Assembly (NCBI RefSeq): GCF_026625785.1
Contig: NZ_CP113063.1
Coordinates: 1,116,001-1,180,000, forward strand
Direction: 5' to 3'
Length of the DNA stretch: 64,000 nucleotides
From: Gordonia sp. SL306
Lineage (GTDB): Bacteria > Actinomycetota > Actinomycetes > Mycobacteriales > Mycobacteriaceae
A program made the position numbers and the translations under genes. Numbering within the stretch: the stretch's first letter is position 1; every line of letters begins with the position of its first letter. Below are positions 25,631-34,852 of the stretch, piece by piece. Under the pieces are notes generated by a model, which saw only the letters and a list, made by a program, of their open reading frames with translations, had not been told where the DNA came from and made no database searches.

Positions 25631-26898
25631 CAGACGCCGCTACCCACCGGTGTGATCGGGAGCGAGCGTCCCCGGTCCGTGAACTCGAAGGAGGCACCCG
25701 AACTGAATCGTGCGATCGCGACCTCGCCCGCTTCCTTGTGCGTTTCGCTGCCGCGGATCATCACGAACTCGATCGCCTCGTCCGTCTCGTTGCTCGATCC
25801 GACCGTCCAGTGCGCATCCACCGCAGTTCCGATGGCCTGCAACGGCTCGTGGTGTTCCCTCTCCAGCAGGGTGACCCACCCTCCGTCGGTCACGGCGTCG
25901 GAGCTCTTGGGTACCCGGACCACCACATCGTCGCCGCGGACCTCGGCGGTCACCCCCGTGTACTGCCCGGGTCCGAGCACCGGGTGCAAGTTGATCACCG
26001 CTGCCAAACCCTCGGCATCCGACGAGAGCCCCAGTGCCGCCCGCAGACGATCCGCGGACAGACCAGCGATCCCGGTCAACTGCTTGCGGAAGATCTCGCG
26101 CGCCTGCTCCTCGCTCTCGGCGTGTCGGCGTACCGACAACAGAAACCCGAGTGAGAGCAATTGGTGTTGCAACGCAATCTCTTCGGCGATGCGTGCCAGC
26201 GCCGAACGAGACCATTCCCGGAACTGGAGGTCGGCGACGAGAGGCCCACGATAGTCGGTCAGTCCGTCGTCGGATGACGAGTCGATCGGCGTGAGGACCG
26301 ACTGCCCGGCTCGGGTGGTGAACATCTCTGCGGCATCGGCCGGCAGCGGTAGTTCCTCCCGGTCCGGTTCGATCGTCACCGTCCACTCACAGTGCGGCAT
26401 ACGGTCGACTGGCCGCCGCGGTGGACGGTGGATCGGCCGGATCCGCGCACGGCGATTGGTCGCGATGGCGGTCGCATCGAACGTCGGGTCTTCGATGTCG
26501 TGGCACATCGTCGTCACGTAGTCGTCGCCCATCGGCTCGACGTCCATCAAGGCGCCACAATGTTGCAGGAAGAAGGACCCGTGATACTTGTCGGTCACCT
26601 CATAGCGGAAGTCCATGAACTGCGGCGGAGCTCCGATGTCGAGTTGGAGGCATTTGAACATGTCCTCCACTCCGTCACCGTCGATCCCGAGCGCGGTCCG
26701 CATGCGGTGGGTGTAGACCGGACTGGCCGCCATCCACTCCTCGATGGCGACCTCTCCCATCACCTCTCGCCCGAAGGCGCTGATGAGGTGAGCCATCCCA
26801 CTGCGGTCGATCAACTGTCCGGAGAGCAGTAACTCGGGCACCAGGATGGCCAGCTGATCCTGACTCAGGCCTTGGTAGGCCGGGGCTGAGTGAGTCAT
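25630..26898 (-). CDS. Conserved protein of unknown function in the CYP51 operon
   Basis: A 422-aa cytosolic protein without signal peptide or membrane helices. A conserved-looking core includes FFLQHCGALMDVEPMGDDY, MCHDIEDPTFDATA, RRARIRPIHRPPRRP and PHCEWTVTIE; the clustered His, Cys, Asp and Glu suggest a metal or substrate site. I do not recognise a named family. It overlaps the downstream SDR start by one base and follows the NTF2-like gene by 7 bases, so it is co-translated with P450 pathway enzymes. A role as a hydrolase or accessory factor for the oxidised substrate is possible but unsupported. Confidence 0.7.
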   Translation of the reverse strand: MTHSAPAYQGLSQDQLAILVPELLLSGQLIDRSGMAHLISAFGREVMGEVAIEEWMAASPVYTHRMRTALGIDGDGVEDMFKCLQLDIGAPPQFMDFRYEVTDKYHGSFFLQHCGALMDVEPMGDDYVTTMCHDIEDPTFDATAIATNRRARIRPIHRPPRRPVDRMPHCEWTVTIEPDREELPLPADAAEMFTTRAGQSVLTPIDSSSDDGLTDYRGPLVADLQFREWSRSALARIAEEIALQHQLLSLGFLLSVRRHAESEEQAREIFRKQLTGIAGLSADRLRAALGLSSDAEGLAAVINLHPVLGPGQYTGVTAEVRGDDVVVRVPKSSDAVTDGGWVTLLEREHHEPLQAIGTAVDAHWTVGSSNETDEAIEFVMIRGSETHKEAGEVAIARFSSGASFEFTDRGRSLPITPVGSGV

Positions 26899-26905
26899 GG
26901 TCAGA

Positions 26906-27451
26906 TCACCAGAACGGGACGGGCGCTTTGCCGAACGGATACCAGCCGGGCAGGTCGCCCGGCGCCGACTTCTCGATCCGCTTGAGCATGCCGTCGCTCA
27001 TCGCATTGGCCTTGAGTAGTTCGACGAACAGCGCCGACACATTGCCGAAGTCGAAGAAGTCGCGCTGCCAGGAGAACTGGAAATTGCCGGCGTACTTGAA
27101 CCAGCTGCCCTGGATGCCCTCCAACGCATAGTTGGTGCCGTCCTCGCGCTTACGGTCGTAGACCTGCTTCCACAGTCCGATCATGTCACCGGTCTTCTCG
27201 TCGATGACCCACGCCTGATACGGGTACTCCCACCCCTCGAGGCCCTCCATCTCCTGGCCGAGGGCGAGATCACGGATCTCGTCGCGACCGACGGCCATGA
27301 AATCTTTCTCGGGACCGTAATTCCATCCGTACGTCGCGTCTTCGGTGTAGAACTCGGCCAGCGGCTTCCAGTCACCCGCCTTCTCCGCGACGACGTTCGC
27401 GTCCAGCCACCGCTGTTTCATCTCTTCCAGTTCGGCACGATCAAAAGACAT
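26906..27451 (-). CDS. NTF2/SnoaL-like protein
   Basis: A 181-aa cone-fold protein (MKQRWLDANVVAEKAGDWKPLAEFYTEDATYGW...). The NTF2-like fold serves as isomerase, hydratase or cyclase in steroid and polyketide pathways; no specific catalytic residue can be assigned. ATG 27451 is preferred over the in-frame GTG at 27466 because GGAG lies five bases before it. The ferredoxin stop is 11 bases upstream. Position and length agree with M. tuberculosis Rv0762c in the cyp51 locus, as recalled. Confidence 0.72.
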   Translation of the reverse strand: MSFDRAELEEMKQRWLDANVVAEKAGDWKPLAEFYTEDATYGWNYGPEKDFMAVGRDEIRDLALGQEMEGLEGWEYPYQAWVIDEKTGDMIGLWKQVYDRKREDGTNYALEGIQGSWFKYAGNFQFSWQRDFFDFGNVSALFVELLKANAMSDGMLKRIEKSAPGDLPGWYPFGKAPVPFW

Positions 27452-27462
27452 GTCACTCCACT

Positions 27463-27660
27463 TCACTCGTCGTCTTCGACAATTTTCAGAGCTTGGGTCG
27501 GGCAGTACATCACCGCGGCCTCGACCTCGGCGCGGCGACTCTCGTCGGGTTCCTTGTCGAGGATCTCGACATGATCGCGGTGCGCCTCGAAGACGTCGGG
27601 CGCCTCCATCTCACACATCCCGTGCCCCTGGCACAGATCCAGATCAACCTCCACACGCAC
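27463..27660 (-). CDS. [3Fe-4S] ferredoxin, redox partner of CYP51
   Basis: A 65-aa ferredoxin. Ligands are Cys10 and Cys16 in CQGHGMC and Cys53 in YCPTQAL, with His13 where a fourth Cys would be in a 4Fe-4S protein; this pattern is typical of P450-associated ferredoxins. It lies 6 bases downstream of CYP51, as Rv0763c does in M. tuberculosis. It should pass electrons from a ferredoxin reductase (FprA/FprB type) to CYP51 and perhaps the CYP123-like enzyme. Confidence 0.93.
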   Translation of the reverse strand: MRVEVDLDLCQGHGMCEMEAPDVFEAHRDHVEILDKEPDESRRAEVEAAVMYCPTQALKIVEDDE

Positions 27661-27666
27661 TGACGA

Positions 27667-29010
27667 TCACCGCTTCCGGTACTTCACACGGCATGGTTGC
27701 TGGAGCTGAACGACCATCTTGGAGTGGTCGTTACGATAGGACTCCGACGGCTGCAGCATTTCGAACTCGTAGTTCTGGAACAGCACCGAGAAGATCGCCT
27801 TGAGCTGCATGATGGCGAATTGCGCTCCCACACAACGGTGCCGACCTGCGCCAAAGGGGATCCAGGTCCACCGATTGGCGATGTCTTCCTGTCGCGGCTT
27901 GTCGTAGCGGTCGGGATCGAAGGTGTCCGGTTCCGGGAAGTCCTCCGGCAGACGGTTCGAGATCGCGGGCGACACGGCGATCGACTGTCCGGCCTTGACC
28001 TCGAAGTCCTCGACATGGAAGTCCTTCTGCACCACGCGCATCAGGATGATGAGCGGCGGATGCAGACGCAGCGCCTCCTTGAGTGCATTCTCCAGCTGAG
28101 GCATCTGCCTGGTGTGCGCGAACGTGTACTCGGGACGCTCGCCTGCCGGGGTCTCGCCGTAGATCTCGTCGAGCTCGCCGTACACCCGGGCCATGTACTC
28201 GGGATTGCGCAGCAACTCGATCAGCGTCCAAGCCGCCGTACCTGACGTGGTGTGGTGTCCCGCGAACATCATCGAGATGAACATGCCGGTGATGGTGTTC
28301 GCATCGAAGCCGACCTGGACCAACACGTCCATCAGATCGCGATCTTCTTTGTTCTCGGTCGGATTCGCGATGCGGTCGTTCATCACGCCCTGGATGAACT
28401 CGACCAACTCTGCCCGGGCCTCGTCGCGCTTGCGGAAGCTCTCGATGTCGGCCTTGTAGTCGACGTACGCGATCGGGTCCGTGCCCTTTTCCAGATCGTG
28501 GAACAGATGCGCGATGTGTCCGTTCAGGCTCTCCCGGAACTTCCGGCCGATCAGGCATGCCGACGAGGTGTACAGGGTCAGCTCGGCAAAGAACTCGAGC
28601 AGGTCGATCTCGCCCTCGTCACCCCAGTCCGCGATGATGCGCTCGACCTCGTTGGGGATGGTCACCGCATGCTGTTTCATGTGCGGGCCCTTGAGGGCCG
28701 CATTGTGGATGGCCTTGGAGCGCTCCTCCGGGTCGGTGTCGAAGACGACGCCCTCACCGAAGACCGGGGTCATGAACGGATACGCGGCCGCCTGGTCGAG
28801 ATCCTCTTCCGGCGCCCGGAAGAACTCCTCGTTGGCGGCGGCACCGGAGACCAGGACCACCTCACGATCCGCGAGCTGGAACATCCCGACGTCGCCGCAC
28901 TCCTCGCGGATCCGCCAGAACAACGAGATCGGGTCGCTGGCCAGCTCGTCGAGATGTCCGTGTTCGCCTTCTCCCCGGGAGACGCGCTTGGGTTGGGTCA
29001 GAGCAGTCAT
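27667..29010 (-). CDS. cyp51: Cytochrome P450 CYP51 (sterol 14-alpha-demethylase)
   Basis: A 447-aa soluble P450 closely resembling M. tuberculosis CYP51B1. Diagnostic segments are DLDQAAAYPFMTPVFGEGV, the I-helix FISMMFAGHHTTSGTA, the K-helix ENALKEALRLHPP, PERF-type FDPDRYDKPR, and the heme loop WIPFGAGRHRCVGAQFA with proximal Cys393. CYP51 removes the 14-alpha-methyl group of sterols; the physiological substrate in non-sterol-making actinobacteria is unsettled. The start overlaps the SDR stop by 4 bases and the ferredoxin follows. Azole sensitivity would be expected from the family. Confidence 0.96.
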   Translation of the reverse strand: MTALTQPKRVSRGEGEHGHLDELASDPISLFWRIREECGDVGMFQLADREVVLVSGAAANEEFFRAPEEDLDQAAAYPFMTPVFGEGVVFDTDPEERSKAIHNAALKGPHMKQHAVTIPNEVERIIADWGDEGEIDLLEFFAELTLYTSSACLIGRKFRESLNGHIAHLFHDLEKGTDPIAYVDYKADIESFRKRDEARAELVEFIQGVMNDRIANPTENKEDRDLMDVLVQVGFDANTITGMFISMMFAGHHTTSGTAAWTLIELLRNPEYMARVYGELDEIYGETPAGERPEYTFAHTRQMPQLENALKEALRLHPPLIILMRVVQKDFHVEDFEVKAGQSIAVSPAISNRLPEDFPEPDTFDPDRYDKPRQEDIANRWTWIPFGAGRHRCVGAQFAIMQLKAIFSVLFQNYEFEMLQPSESYRNDHSKMVVQLQQPCRVKYRKR

Positions 29011-29807
29011 CGCTGTTCTCCTTCAGGCTTCTTGTCACGTGTGAGGGCGCCCTCGGCCTCCACCTCGACCACGCGCATGTGCGCTCCCCGCGGCATGGTG
29101 ACGATCGCGGTGACGGCCTGGGCGATGTGCCCGGGCTCGAGGAAGTTGCCGTGTCGGGCGAGTCCGTGCCGAATCCAGTCGTTCAGCATCAGTTCGGTCG
29201 TCTTCTGATCGAGGTCCATGCCCATGCCGGTCAGCACCTGCCCGGGCCGGATCACGCTGGCGCGCACGCCCGTTCCTTCGAGCTCCAGCTGCGCGGTGGC
29301 GACCAGCCCGTCGATGCCTGCCTTCGCGGCCACATACGCCGACGACCAGGGTCGCGGATGAAGGACGACGTCGGAACCGATGAACACGTAGTCGCCGCGG
29401 CGCCGCTCGATCATGCCCGGCACGACGGCCCGATACAGACGGTGGGCACCCACGAGGTGGATGTCGATCTGCGAGGCGAAGTCCTCAGGGCTCACCTCGT
29501 AGGACAACCCAACCGCGAGGTCACCGGCCCCACTCACGACGATCTCCAGATCACCCAGCGCAGCTTGTGCTTTCGCAACGCACTCGGCGACAGATCCCTC
29601 GTCGGTGATGTCGAGCGGGACCGCAACCGCTTCCCCGCCGGCGGCCGTGATCTTGTCGGTGAGTTCCTGCAGCTTCTCCACCCGCCGCGCGGCAAGCGCC
29701 ACCGGATAGCCTGCGGCGGCGAGGACCTCGGCGGTCGCGGCACCGATGCCGGACGATGCGCCGGCCACCAGCACGGGGCGACGATCGGGATGAGGGATGA
29801 ACGCCAT
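29007..29807 (-). CDS. Short-chain dehydrogenase (Rv0765c-like)
   Basis: A 266-aa classical SDR with VAGASSGIGAATAEVLA near the N-terminus, SGAG in place of NNAG, Ser in YVFIGSDVVLH and YVAAKAG for the Tyr-Lys pair. It sits between the CYP123-like P450 and CYP51, overlapping the former by one base (TGATG) and the latter by four (ATGA), as Rv0765c does between Rv0766c and Rv0764c. It probably oxidises a hydroxyl introduced by one of the P450s. Confidence 0.88.
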   Translation of the reverse strand: MAFIPHPDRRPVLVAGASSGIGAATAEVLAAAGYPVALAARRVEKLQELTDKITAAGGEAVAVPLDITDEGSVAECVAKAQAALGDLEIVVSGAGDLAVGLSYEVSPEDFASQIDIHLVGAHRLYRAVVPGMIERRRGDYVFIGSDVVLHPRPWSSAYVAAKAGIDGLVATAQLELEGTGVRASVIRPGQVLTGMGMDLDQKTTELMLNDWIRHGLARHGNFLEPGHIAQAVTAIVTMPRGAHMRVVEVEAEGALTRDKKPEGEQR

Positions 29808-31048
29808 CAGCGCACCTTCACTTTCACGGGGAGTTCTGCGAACCCGCGCACGTTCACCGAGTGGACGCGGACCGCGTTGTCGATGTCGATGTCGACACTG
29901 CGGATGGAACGCGCAACCTCACCCAGCCCGATGTTGGACTCCAGTCGGGCCAGGTGTGCGCCGAGACAGAAATGTGTACCCATCCCGAAACTCAGCAACG
30001 CCTGGCTGCAGTCCCGACCGATCTGGTACTGGGCGGCATCGGCGCCGAAGACGTCGGTGTCCCGGTTGGCCGAGCCGACCAGCAACAGGACCCGCTCACC
30101 CGCGGGGATCATCTGGCCGCCGTACTCGACGTCGGACAGCACTCGACGCAACACCATCTGAGTGGAGTTGTCGTAGCGCAGCGTCTCTTCGGTCCAGTCC
30201 GCGACCGCGTCGGGATCGGCCAGCGGCTTCGCCAGCTCATCAGGGTTACGCCAGCCCCAATACAGCGCATTGGCAAGGAGTTTGGTGGTCGTCTCGTTAC
30301 CCGCAACCACCATCAGGACCATGAACCCGACGATCTCGTCCTCGGTCAGGCGGATCTTCTCACCGGTGGCGTCGTCGTCGACCTCCGCCTCGATCAGCGC
30401 CGACACCAGGTCATCCCCGAGGTTCTTCCGGCGATCGGCGATCAGCTCCGAGTAGTATTTGTGCAGCTCGATGTAGGCGTAGATCGCTGCTTCCGGGATG
30501 TCGAGAACGCCCTCTTCCCGGTGCAGCAGCAGATCCGACTGATGGCGCAGATGCGCGCGATCGGCCTCCGGCACACCGAGGAGTTCGGACACCACATCCA
30601 TCGGCAGCAGGCCCGCGAAGTCGGCGATGTAGTCGAACTCGCCCATGTCGAGACACTTGCTCCAGTGCTGGTGGGTGAGCGCCGTGATCCGTCCGGACAG
30701 GTCGCCGACCCGGCGAGGGGTGAAACCCTTGGAGACCAGCTTGCGGATCCGCATGTGCTTCGGGTCGTCCATGGCCAGGAACGACATCGACTTGTGCGCG
30801 TCCGGACCGTACGAGGACGGATCCATGGACACGCCCCAGCTGTTGGACAGCTTCACACTGTCCCGGAATCCGGCGCGGACATCCTCGTGGCGGGCCAGCG
30901 CCCAGAAGTCCATCGCCGCATTGTGATAGACAGGCGCCTCGCGGCGAAGCCGGTCGTAGGTCGGGTACGGATCCTCGTGGAAGTCGTACTCATACGGGTC
31001 GAACGGGACGAGATGCTCCATTCCCGTTCCCGTGGCGGTTTCGGTCAT
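29807..31048 (-). CDS. Cytochrome P450, CYP123-like
   Basis: A 413-aa P450 with I-helix VVAGNETTTKLLANAL, K-helix EETLRYDNSTQ and heme loop LSFGMGTHFCLGAHLAR (proximal Cys near residue 361). Position between TetR and SDR matches M. tuberculosis cyp123 (Rv0766c). ATG 31048 overlaps the TetR stop by one base; an in-frame GTG lies one codon upstream. No dedicated ferredoxin is adjacent, so it may share the 3Fe-4S ferredoxin at 27463. The substrate is unknown. Confidence 0.92.
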   Translation of the reverse strand: MTETATGTGMEHLVPFDPYEYDFHEDPYPTYDRLRREAPVYHNAAMDFWALARHEDVRAGFRDSVKLSNSWGVSMDPSSYGPDAHKSMSFLAMDDPKHMRIRKLVSKGFTPRRVGDLSGRITALTHQHWSKCLDMGEFDYIADFAGLLPMDVVSELLGVPEADRAHLRHQSDLLLHREEGVLDIPEAAIYAYIELHKYYSELIADRRKNLGDDLVSALIEAEVDDDATGEKIRLTEDEIVGFMVLMVVAGNETTTKLLANALYWGWRNPDELAKPLADPDAVADWTEETLRYDNSTQMVLRRVLSDVEYGGQMIPAGERVLLLVGSANRDTDVFGADAAQYQIGRDCSQALLSFGMGTHFCLGAHLARLESNIGLGEVARSIRSVDIDIDNAVRVHSVNVRGFAELPVKVKVR

Positions 31049-31629
31049 CACTTCTCCATCAGTAGATGTGCGGCTGCGACAAGACGTTCGGAGGTCTGCT
31101 CGTACGTCATGTGGCCCATTCCCGCGTGCACCAGACCGCCGGCGTAGATCATCTCGAGTGCATCGAGAAGGGGGCCCGGATTCTCCGGCTCCACCTCGAG
31201 TGCCTCGGCGAGACGCCTGCGGATGAAGCCACCGATCCGCAGGCGGAGGTGTTCCACGTCGGGATCGGTCCCGAGGAGCGCCATCGTGACCGCGCCACCG
31301 AGCTGCCCCTCCCCGGCGACCACCATGGACACCTCACGAAGCACCTGCGCCACCCGCTCGGCGGGTGTCGTCGTCAGGTCGGGCTCACCGACGCCTGCGC
31401 TGAGTCGACGCCAGAAGACCTCGGCGACCAGGTGACTCTTCGACGAGAAGTAGGTGTAGGCGGTCGCGGGTGCGACACCCGCCAACTTGGCCACGGTTCG
31501 GACGGTGAGTCCGTCGAATCCCTCGTCGTTGAGCACCTCGACCGCCGCATCCGTCAATCTCGTGACGGTCTCGGCCTGCTGCTGGGTCAGTCTTCGGCGA
31601 GTGGATTCCTGGGATACAGGACTGGACAT
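31048..31629 (-). CDS. TetR-family regulator of the CYP51 locus (Rv0767c-like)
   Basis: A 193-aa TetR protein with HTH LTVRTVAKLAGVAPATAYTYFSSK (about residues 41-64). It is the first gene of the minus-strand P450 operon and diverges from the aldehyde dehydrogenase operon across 64 bp, so it likely represses both directions and itself. The corresponding M. tuberculosis gene is Rv0767c. Confidence 0.9.
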   Translation of the reverse strand: MSSPVSQESTRRRLTQQQAETVTRLTDAAVEVLNDEGFDGLTVRTVAKLAGVAPATAYTYFSSKSHLVAEVFWRRLSAGVGEPDLTTTPAERVAQVLREVSMVVAGEGQLGGAVTMALLGTDPDVEHLRLRIGGFIRRRLAEALEVEPENPGPLLDALEMIYAGGLVHAGMGHMTYEQTSERLVAAAHLLMEK

Positions 31630-31693
31630 GTGAGCGAGGCTACACTAGGTTTGAACTTGAGTCCAGACACCTGTCCAGATGGAGTTCCAGCCA
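31630..31693. promoter_or_regulatory. Divergent promoter/operator of the CYP51 locus
   Basis: The 64-bp gap between TetR and aldehyde dehydrogenase genes must hold promoters for both operons. It contains TTGAAC and TACACT elements, two TCCAGA half-sites (31662 and 31674) and a short dyad GACA-cc-TGTC (31666-31675). GGAG at 31681-31684 serves the plus-strand ATG at 31694. The dyad is a weak TetR operator candidate. Confidence 0.4.
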
Positions 31694-33160
31694 ATGTCCT
31701 TACGTCCTGCATCGTCGTCGGAACTACTGATCGACGGCAAGCTCACCCCCGGCGCGGGCGGCACCTTCGATGTCGTCAACCCGGCCACCGAGGAAGTCCT
31801 CGGCCAGGCGGCCGATGCCACCGCGGCCGACATGGACGCAGCCATCGCCGCCGCCCGCGTCGCCTTCGACACCACCGAATGGTCGCGCGACCACGCATTG
31901 CGGGCCCGTTGCCTCCGCCAGCTGCGCGACGCGCTGCTGGCCCATGGTGACGAGCTGCGCGACCTGACGGTCGCCGAGGTCGGTTGCCCCGTGTTCCTCA
32001 CCAGCGGACCGCAATTCGAGGGACCGGTCACAGATCTCGGCTATTTCGCCGATCTGGCCGAGTCCTATCAATGGACCACCGATCTCGGTCGGGCCAAGCC
32101 CATGGGCATCAAGAACGTCCGGGAGATCCGCAAGGAGGCGGCCGGAGTGGTCGGCGCGATCACACCGTGGAACTTCCCGCACCAGATCAACTTCGCCAAG
32201 ATCGGTCCGGCATTGGCCGCAGGCTGCACCGTGGTGCTCAAACCTGCGCCGGACACCCCGTGGTGCGCGGCCCTGGTCGGCAAGGTCATCGCCGAGGAGA
32301 CCGACTTCCCGCCGGGCGTGATCAACATCGTCACCTCCACCGATCACGCGCTGGGCGCGCAGCTGTCCACGGATCCGCGCGTGGATCTGGTGTCCTTCAC
32401 CGGGTCCACCGCAACCGGCAAGAAGGTGATGGCCGGCGCTGCCGAAACCCTCAAGAAGGTGTTCCTGGAACTCGGAGGCAAGTCTGCATTCATCGTCCTC
32501 GATGACGCAGACCTCGCTTCCGCCTGCTCGATGGCTGCGTTCAACGTGGTCACCCACGCCGGGCAGGGCTGCGCCATCACCACCCGTCTCCTCGTGCCAC
32601 GTGAGAAGCTCGACGAGGCGATCACCGCGACCCGTGACTCGCTCGCCGGGCTCGCGGCAGGTGACCCGACCGACGCCGGAACCATCTGCGGCCCCTTGAT
32701 CTCCGCCACCCAGCGCAATCGTGTCGAGTCCTACATCGAACTCGCGAAGGCCGAGGGCGGCACCGTCGAGATCGGCGGCGGCCGGCCGGCCGACAAGGCC
32801 AAGGGCTACTTCGTCGAGCCGACCTTGATCTCCGGTCTCGACAACTCCGCCCGCGCCGCACAAGAGGAGATCTTCGGTCCGGTGCTGGTCATCCTCCCGC
32901 ACGACGGCGATGACGACGCCATCCGCATCGCCAACGACTCACCGTATGGGTTGTCCGGAGCCGTCTGGGGTACAGATACGGCACGGATCGACCACGTGGT
33001 CAACGGCGTTCGGACCGGAACGATGGGGATCAACGGCGGCATCTGGTACTCCGCCGATGTCCCATTCGGCGGATACAAGCAATCCGGCATCGGCCGGGAG
33101 ATGGGCGTCGCGGGCTTCGAGGAGTACCTCGAGTCCAAAGCGGTCGCGACGCCGGCCTGA
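31694..33160 (+). CDS. aldA: Aldehyde dehydrogenase (AldA, Rv0768-like)
   Basis: A 488-aa NAD-dependent aldehyde dehydrogenase. General-base Glu259 is in VFLELGGKSAF, catalytic Cys293 in THAGQGCAITTR, with the cofactor segments ITPWNFPHQI and FTGSTATGKK. ATG 31694 has GGAG at the right distance and gives the length of M. tuberculosis AldA; an ATG at 31679 lies within the promoter gap. It heads the plus-strand operon of the CYP51 locus and probably oxidises an aldehyde generated by P450 and SDR steps. Confidence 0.92.
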   Translation: MSLRPASSSELLIDGKLTPGAGGTFDVVNPATEEVLGQAADATAADMDAAIAAARVAFDTTEWSRDHALRARCLRQLRDALLAHGDELRDLTVAEVGCPVFLTSGPQFEGPVTDLGYFADLAESYQWTTDLGRAKPMGIKNVREIRKEAAGVVGAITPWNFPHQINFAKIGPALAAGCTVVLKPAPDTPWCAALVGKVIAEETDFPPGVINIVTSTDHALGAQLSTDPRVDLVSFTGSTATGKKVMAGAAETLKKVFLELGGKSAFIVLDDADLASACSMAAFNVVTHAGQGCAITTRLLVPREKLDEAITATRDSLAGLAAGDPTDAGTICGPLISATQRNRVESYIELAKAEGGTVEIGGGRPADKAKGYFVEPTLISGLDNSARAAQEEIFGPVLVILPHDGDDDAIRIANDSPYGLSGAVWGTDTARIDHVVNGVRTGTMGINGGIWYSADVPFGGYKQSGIGREMGVAGFEEYLESKAVATPA

Positions 33161-33236
33161 GTGATCGACCCTTCGTGACGCTCGCAAGCTCGGTCCTGCG
33201 GGACCGGGCAATCCCCAACAAACAGAAAGCAGGACA

Positions 33237-33986
33237 ATGAGTTCCGACAACCGCTCGAACCGCTTCGCCGGCAAGACCATCATCGTGACCGGCGCCGCCG
33301 GAGGCATCGGTGAGGCCTACGCCCGCGCACTGGCAGGCGAAGGCGCCAATGTCGTGGTCGCCGACCTCAACGACGCGCAGGGCAAGCAGGTCGCCGCCGA
33401 CATCGGCGGTCTGTACGTCAGCACCGACGTCGCCGACGAGCAGTCGGCACAGGCCCTCGCCACCGCGACGGTGGACGCCTACGGCACCATCGACGGACTG
33501 GTGAACAATGCCGCGATCTACGGCGGCATGAAGCTCGACTTCCTGATCACCGTGCCGTGGGACTACTACAAGAAGTTCATGAGCGTGAACCTCGACGGCG
33601 CGCTCAACGTCACCCGCGCGGTCTACCCGCACATGAAGGACGGTGGCGCCATCGTCAACCAGTCCTCCACCGCCGCTTGGCTCTACAGCGGCTTCTACGG
33701 CCTCGCGAAGGTCGGCGTGAACGGTCTCACCCAGCAGCTGGCCACCGAACTCGGCGGCCAGAACATCCGCGTGAACGCCATCGCGCCGGGTCCGATCGAC
33801 ACCGAGGCGACCCGTTCAACCACGCCGAAGGAGATGGTCGCCGACATCGTCAACCGTCTGCCGCTCAAACGTTTCGGCACCCCTGAGGATCTCGTCGGCA
33901 TGTGTCTGTTCCTGCTGTCCGACGAGGCAGGTTGGGTCACCGGGCAGATCTTCAACGTCGACGGCGGACAGGTCATCCGATCATGA
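33237..33986 (+). CDS. Short-chain dehydrogenase (Rv0769-like)
   Basis: A 249-aa classical SDR: TGAAGGIGEAYARAL cofactor loop, NNAA, catalytic Ser in NQSSTAAW and YGLAKVG for Tyr-Lys, with C-terminal GWVTGQIFNVDGGQ. It follows AldA after 76 bp and overlaps the next gene by 4 bases (ATGA). Order and length match Rv0769. Substrate is probably a hydroxylated intermediate of the same pathway. Confidence 0.9.
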   Translation: MSSDNRSNRFAGKTIIVTGAAGGIGEAYARALAGEGANVVVADLNDAQGKQVAADIGGLYVSTDVADEQSAQALATATVDAYGTIDGLVNNAAIYGGMKLDFLITVPWDYYKKFMSVNLDGALNVTRAVYPHMKDGGAIVNQSSTAAWLYSGFYGLAKVGVNGLTQQLATELGGQNIRVNAIAPGPIDTEATRSTTPKEMVADIVNRLPLKRFGTPEDLVGMCLFLLSDEAGWVTGQIFNVDGGQVIRS

Positions 33987-34852
33987 CGGTGCGCCTGGGT
34001 TACGTCGGTCTCGGCAACATCGGCGGGCCGATGGCCGGCCGCCTGGCCAAATGGGAAGGTGGTCTGACCGCCTTCGACCTCTCCGAAGATGCGCTCGGGA
34101 AGGTCGTCGACCAGGGCGCCGCCGCCGCCACCTCACTGGGCGACCTGGCGGCAAAGGCCGACATCATCGGCATCTGCGTCCTCGATGACGCCCAGGTGCG
34201 GACCGTGGTCACCGGTGACGGTGGCCTGCTGAGCGCCGCCGCACCGGGGACCATCATCACCGTCCATTCGACGATCGGCCCCCAGACCGCCGTCGATCTC
34301 GCCGCGGAGTGCGCGGAACACGGTGTGACCCTGCTGGATGCGCCGATCTCGGGCGGCGCAGCCGGTGCCGAACAGGGCAGACTGGCCATCATGGTCGGCG
34401 GAGACCGCGCTTCCTACGAACAGCTCAAAGAGCCCTTCGGTCTCGTCGCGGGCATGCTCGTCCACGCGGGCGACGATGTCGGGGCCGGCACCAAGATGAA
34501 GCTGGCCCGCAATCTCCTGCACTTCATCTCGTTCACCGCAGCAGCCGAGGCCGCCAAGCTCGCAGAGGCCGCCGGTATCAGTATCACCAAGCTGGGCAAG
34601 GTGGTTCGCCACACGGATGCGATCACCGGTGGTGCCGGCTCGATCATCCTTCGCGACACCACCGACGAAATCGCACCCGACGATTTCTGGTATGACATCT
34701 TGACACCGGTACGCAGGCTCGGCGAGAAGGACCTGTCGCTCGCGCTCGAACTCGGACGTGAACTCGGCGTCGATCTGCCACTCGGCGACATCGCACTGCG
34801 CGACTTCGCCATCGGGCTGGGCGTGCCGCATCGAGAAGGAGAGGACGCATGA
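33983..34852 (+). CDS. 3-hydroxyisobutyrate-dehydrogenase-family oxidoreductase
   Basis: A 289-aa beta-hydroxyacid dehydrogenase. The N-terminal Rossmann motif is LGYVGLGNIGGPMAGRL, substrate-binding DAPISGGAAGAEQGRL occurs near 120, and the catalytic Lys lies in GAGTKMKLARNLL (about residue 170). It corresponds to Rv0770. It overlaps both neighbours by 4 bases. It may oxidise a beta-hydroxy acid or reduce a semialdehyde made in the pathway. Confidence 0.9.
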   Translation: MTVRLGYVGLGNIGGPMAGRLAKWEGGLTAFDLSEDALGKVVDQGAAAATSLGDLAAKADIIGICVLDDAQVRTVVTGDGGLLSAAAPGTIITVHSTIGPQTAVDLAAECAEHGVTLLDAPISGGAAGAEQGRLAIMVGGDRASYEQLKEPFGLVAGMLVHAGDDVGAGTKMKLARNLLHFISFTAAAEAAKLAEAAGISITKLGKVVRHTDAITGGAGSIILRDTTDEIAPDDFWYDILTPVRRLGEKDLSLALELGRELGVDLPLGDIALRDFAIGLGVPHREGEDA

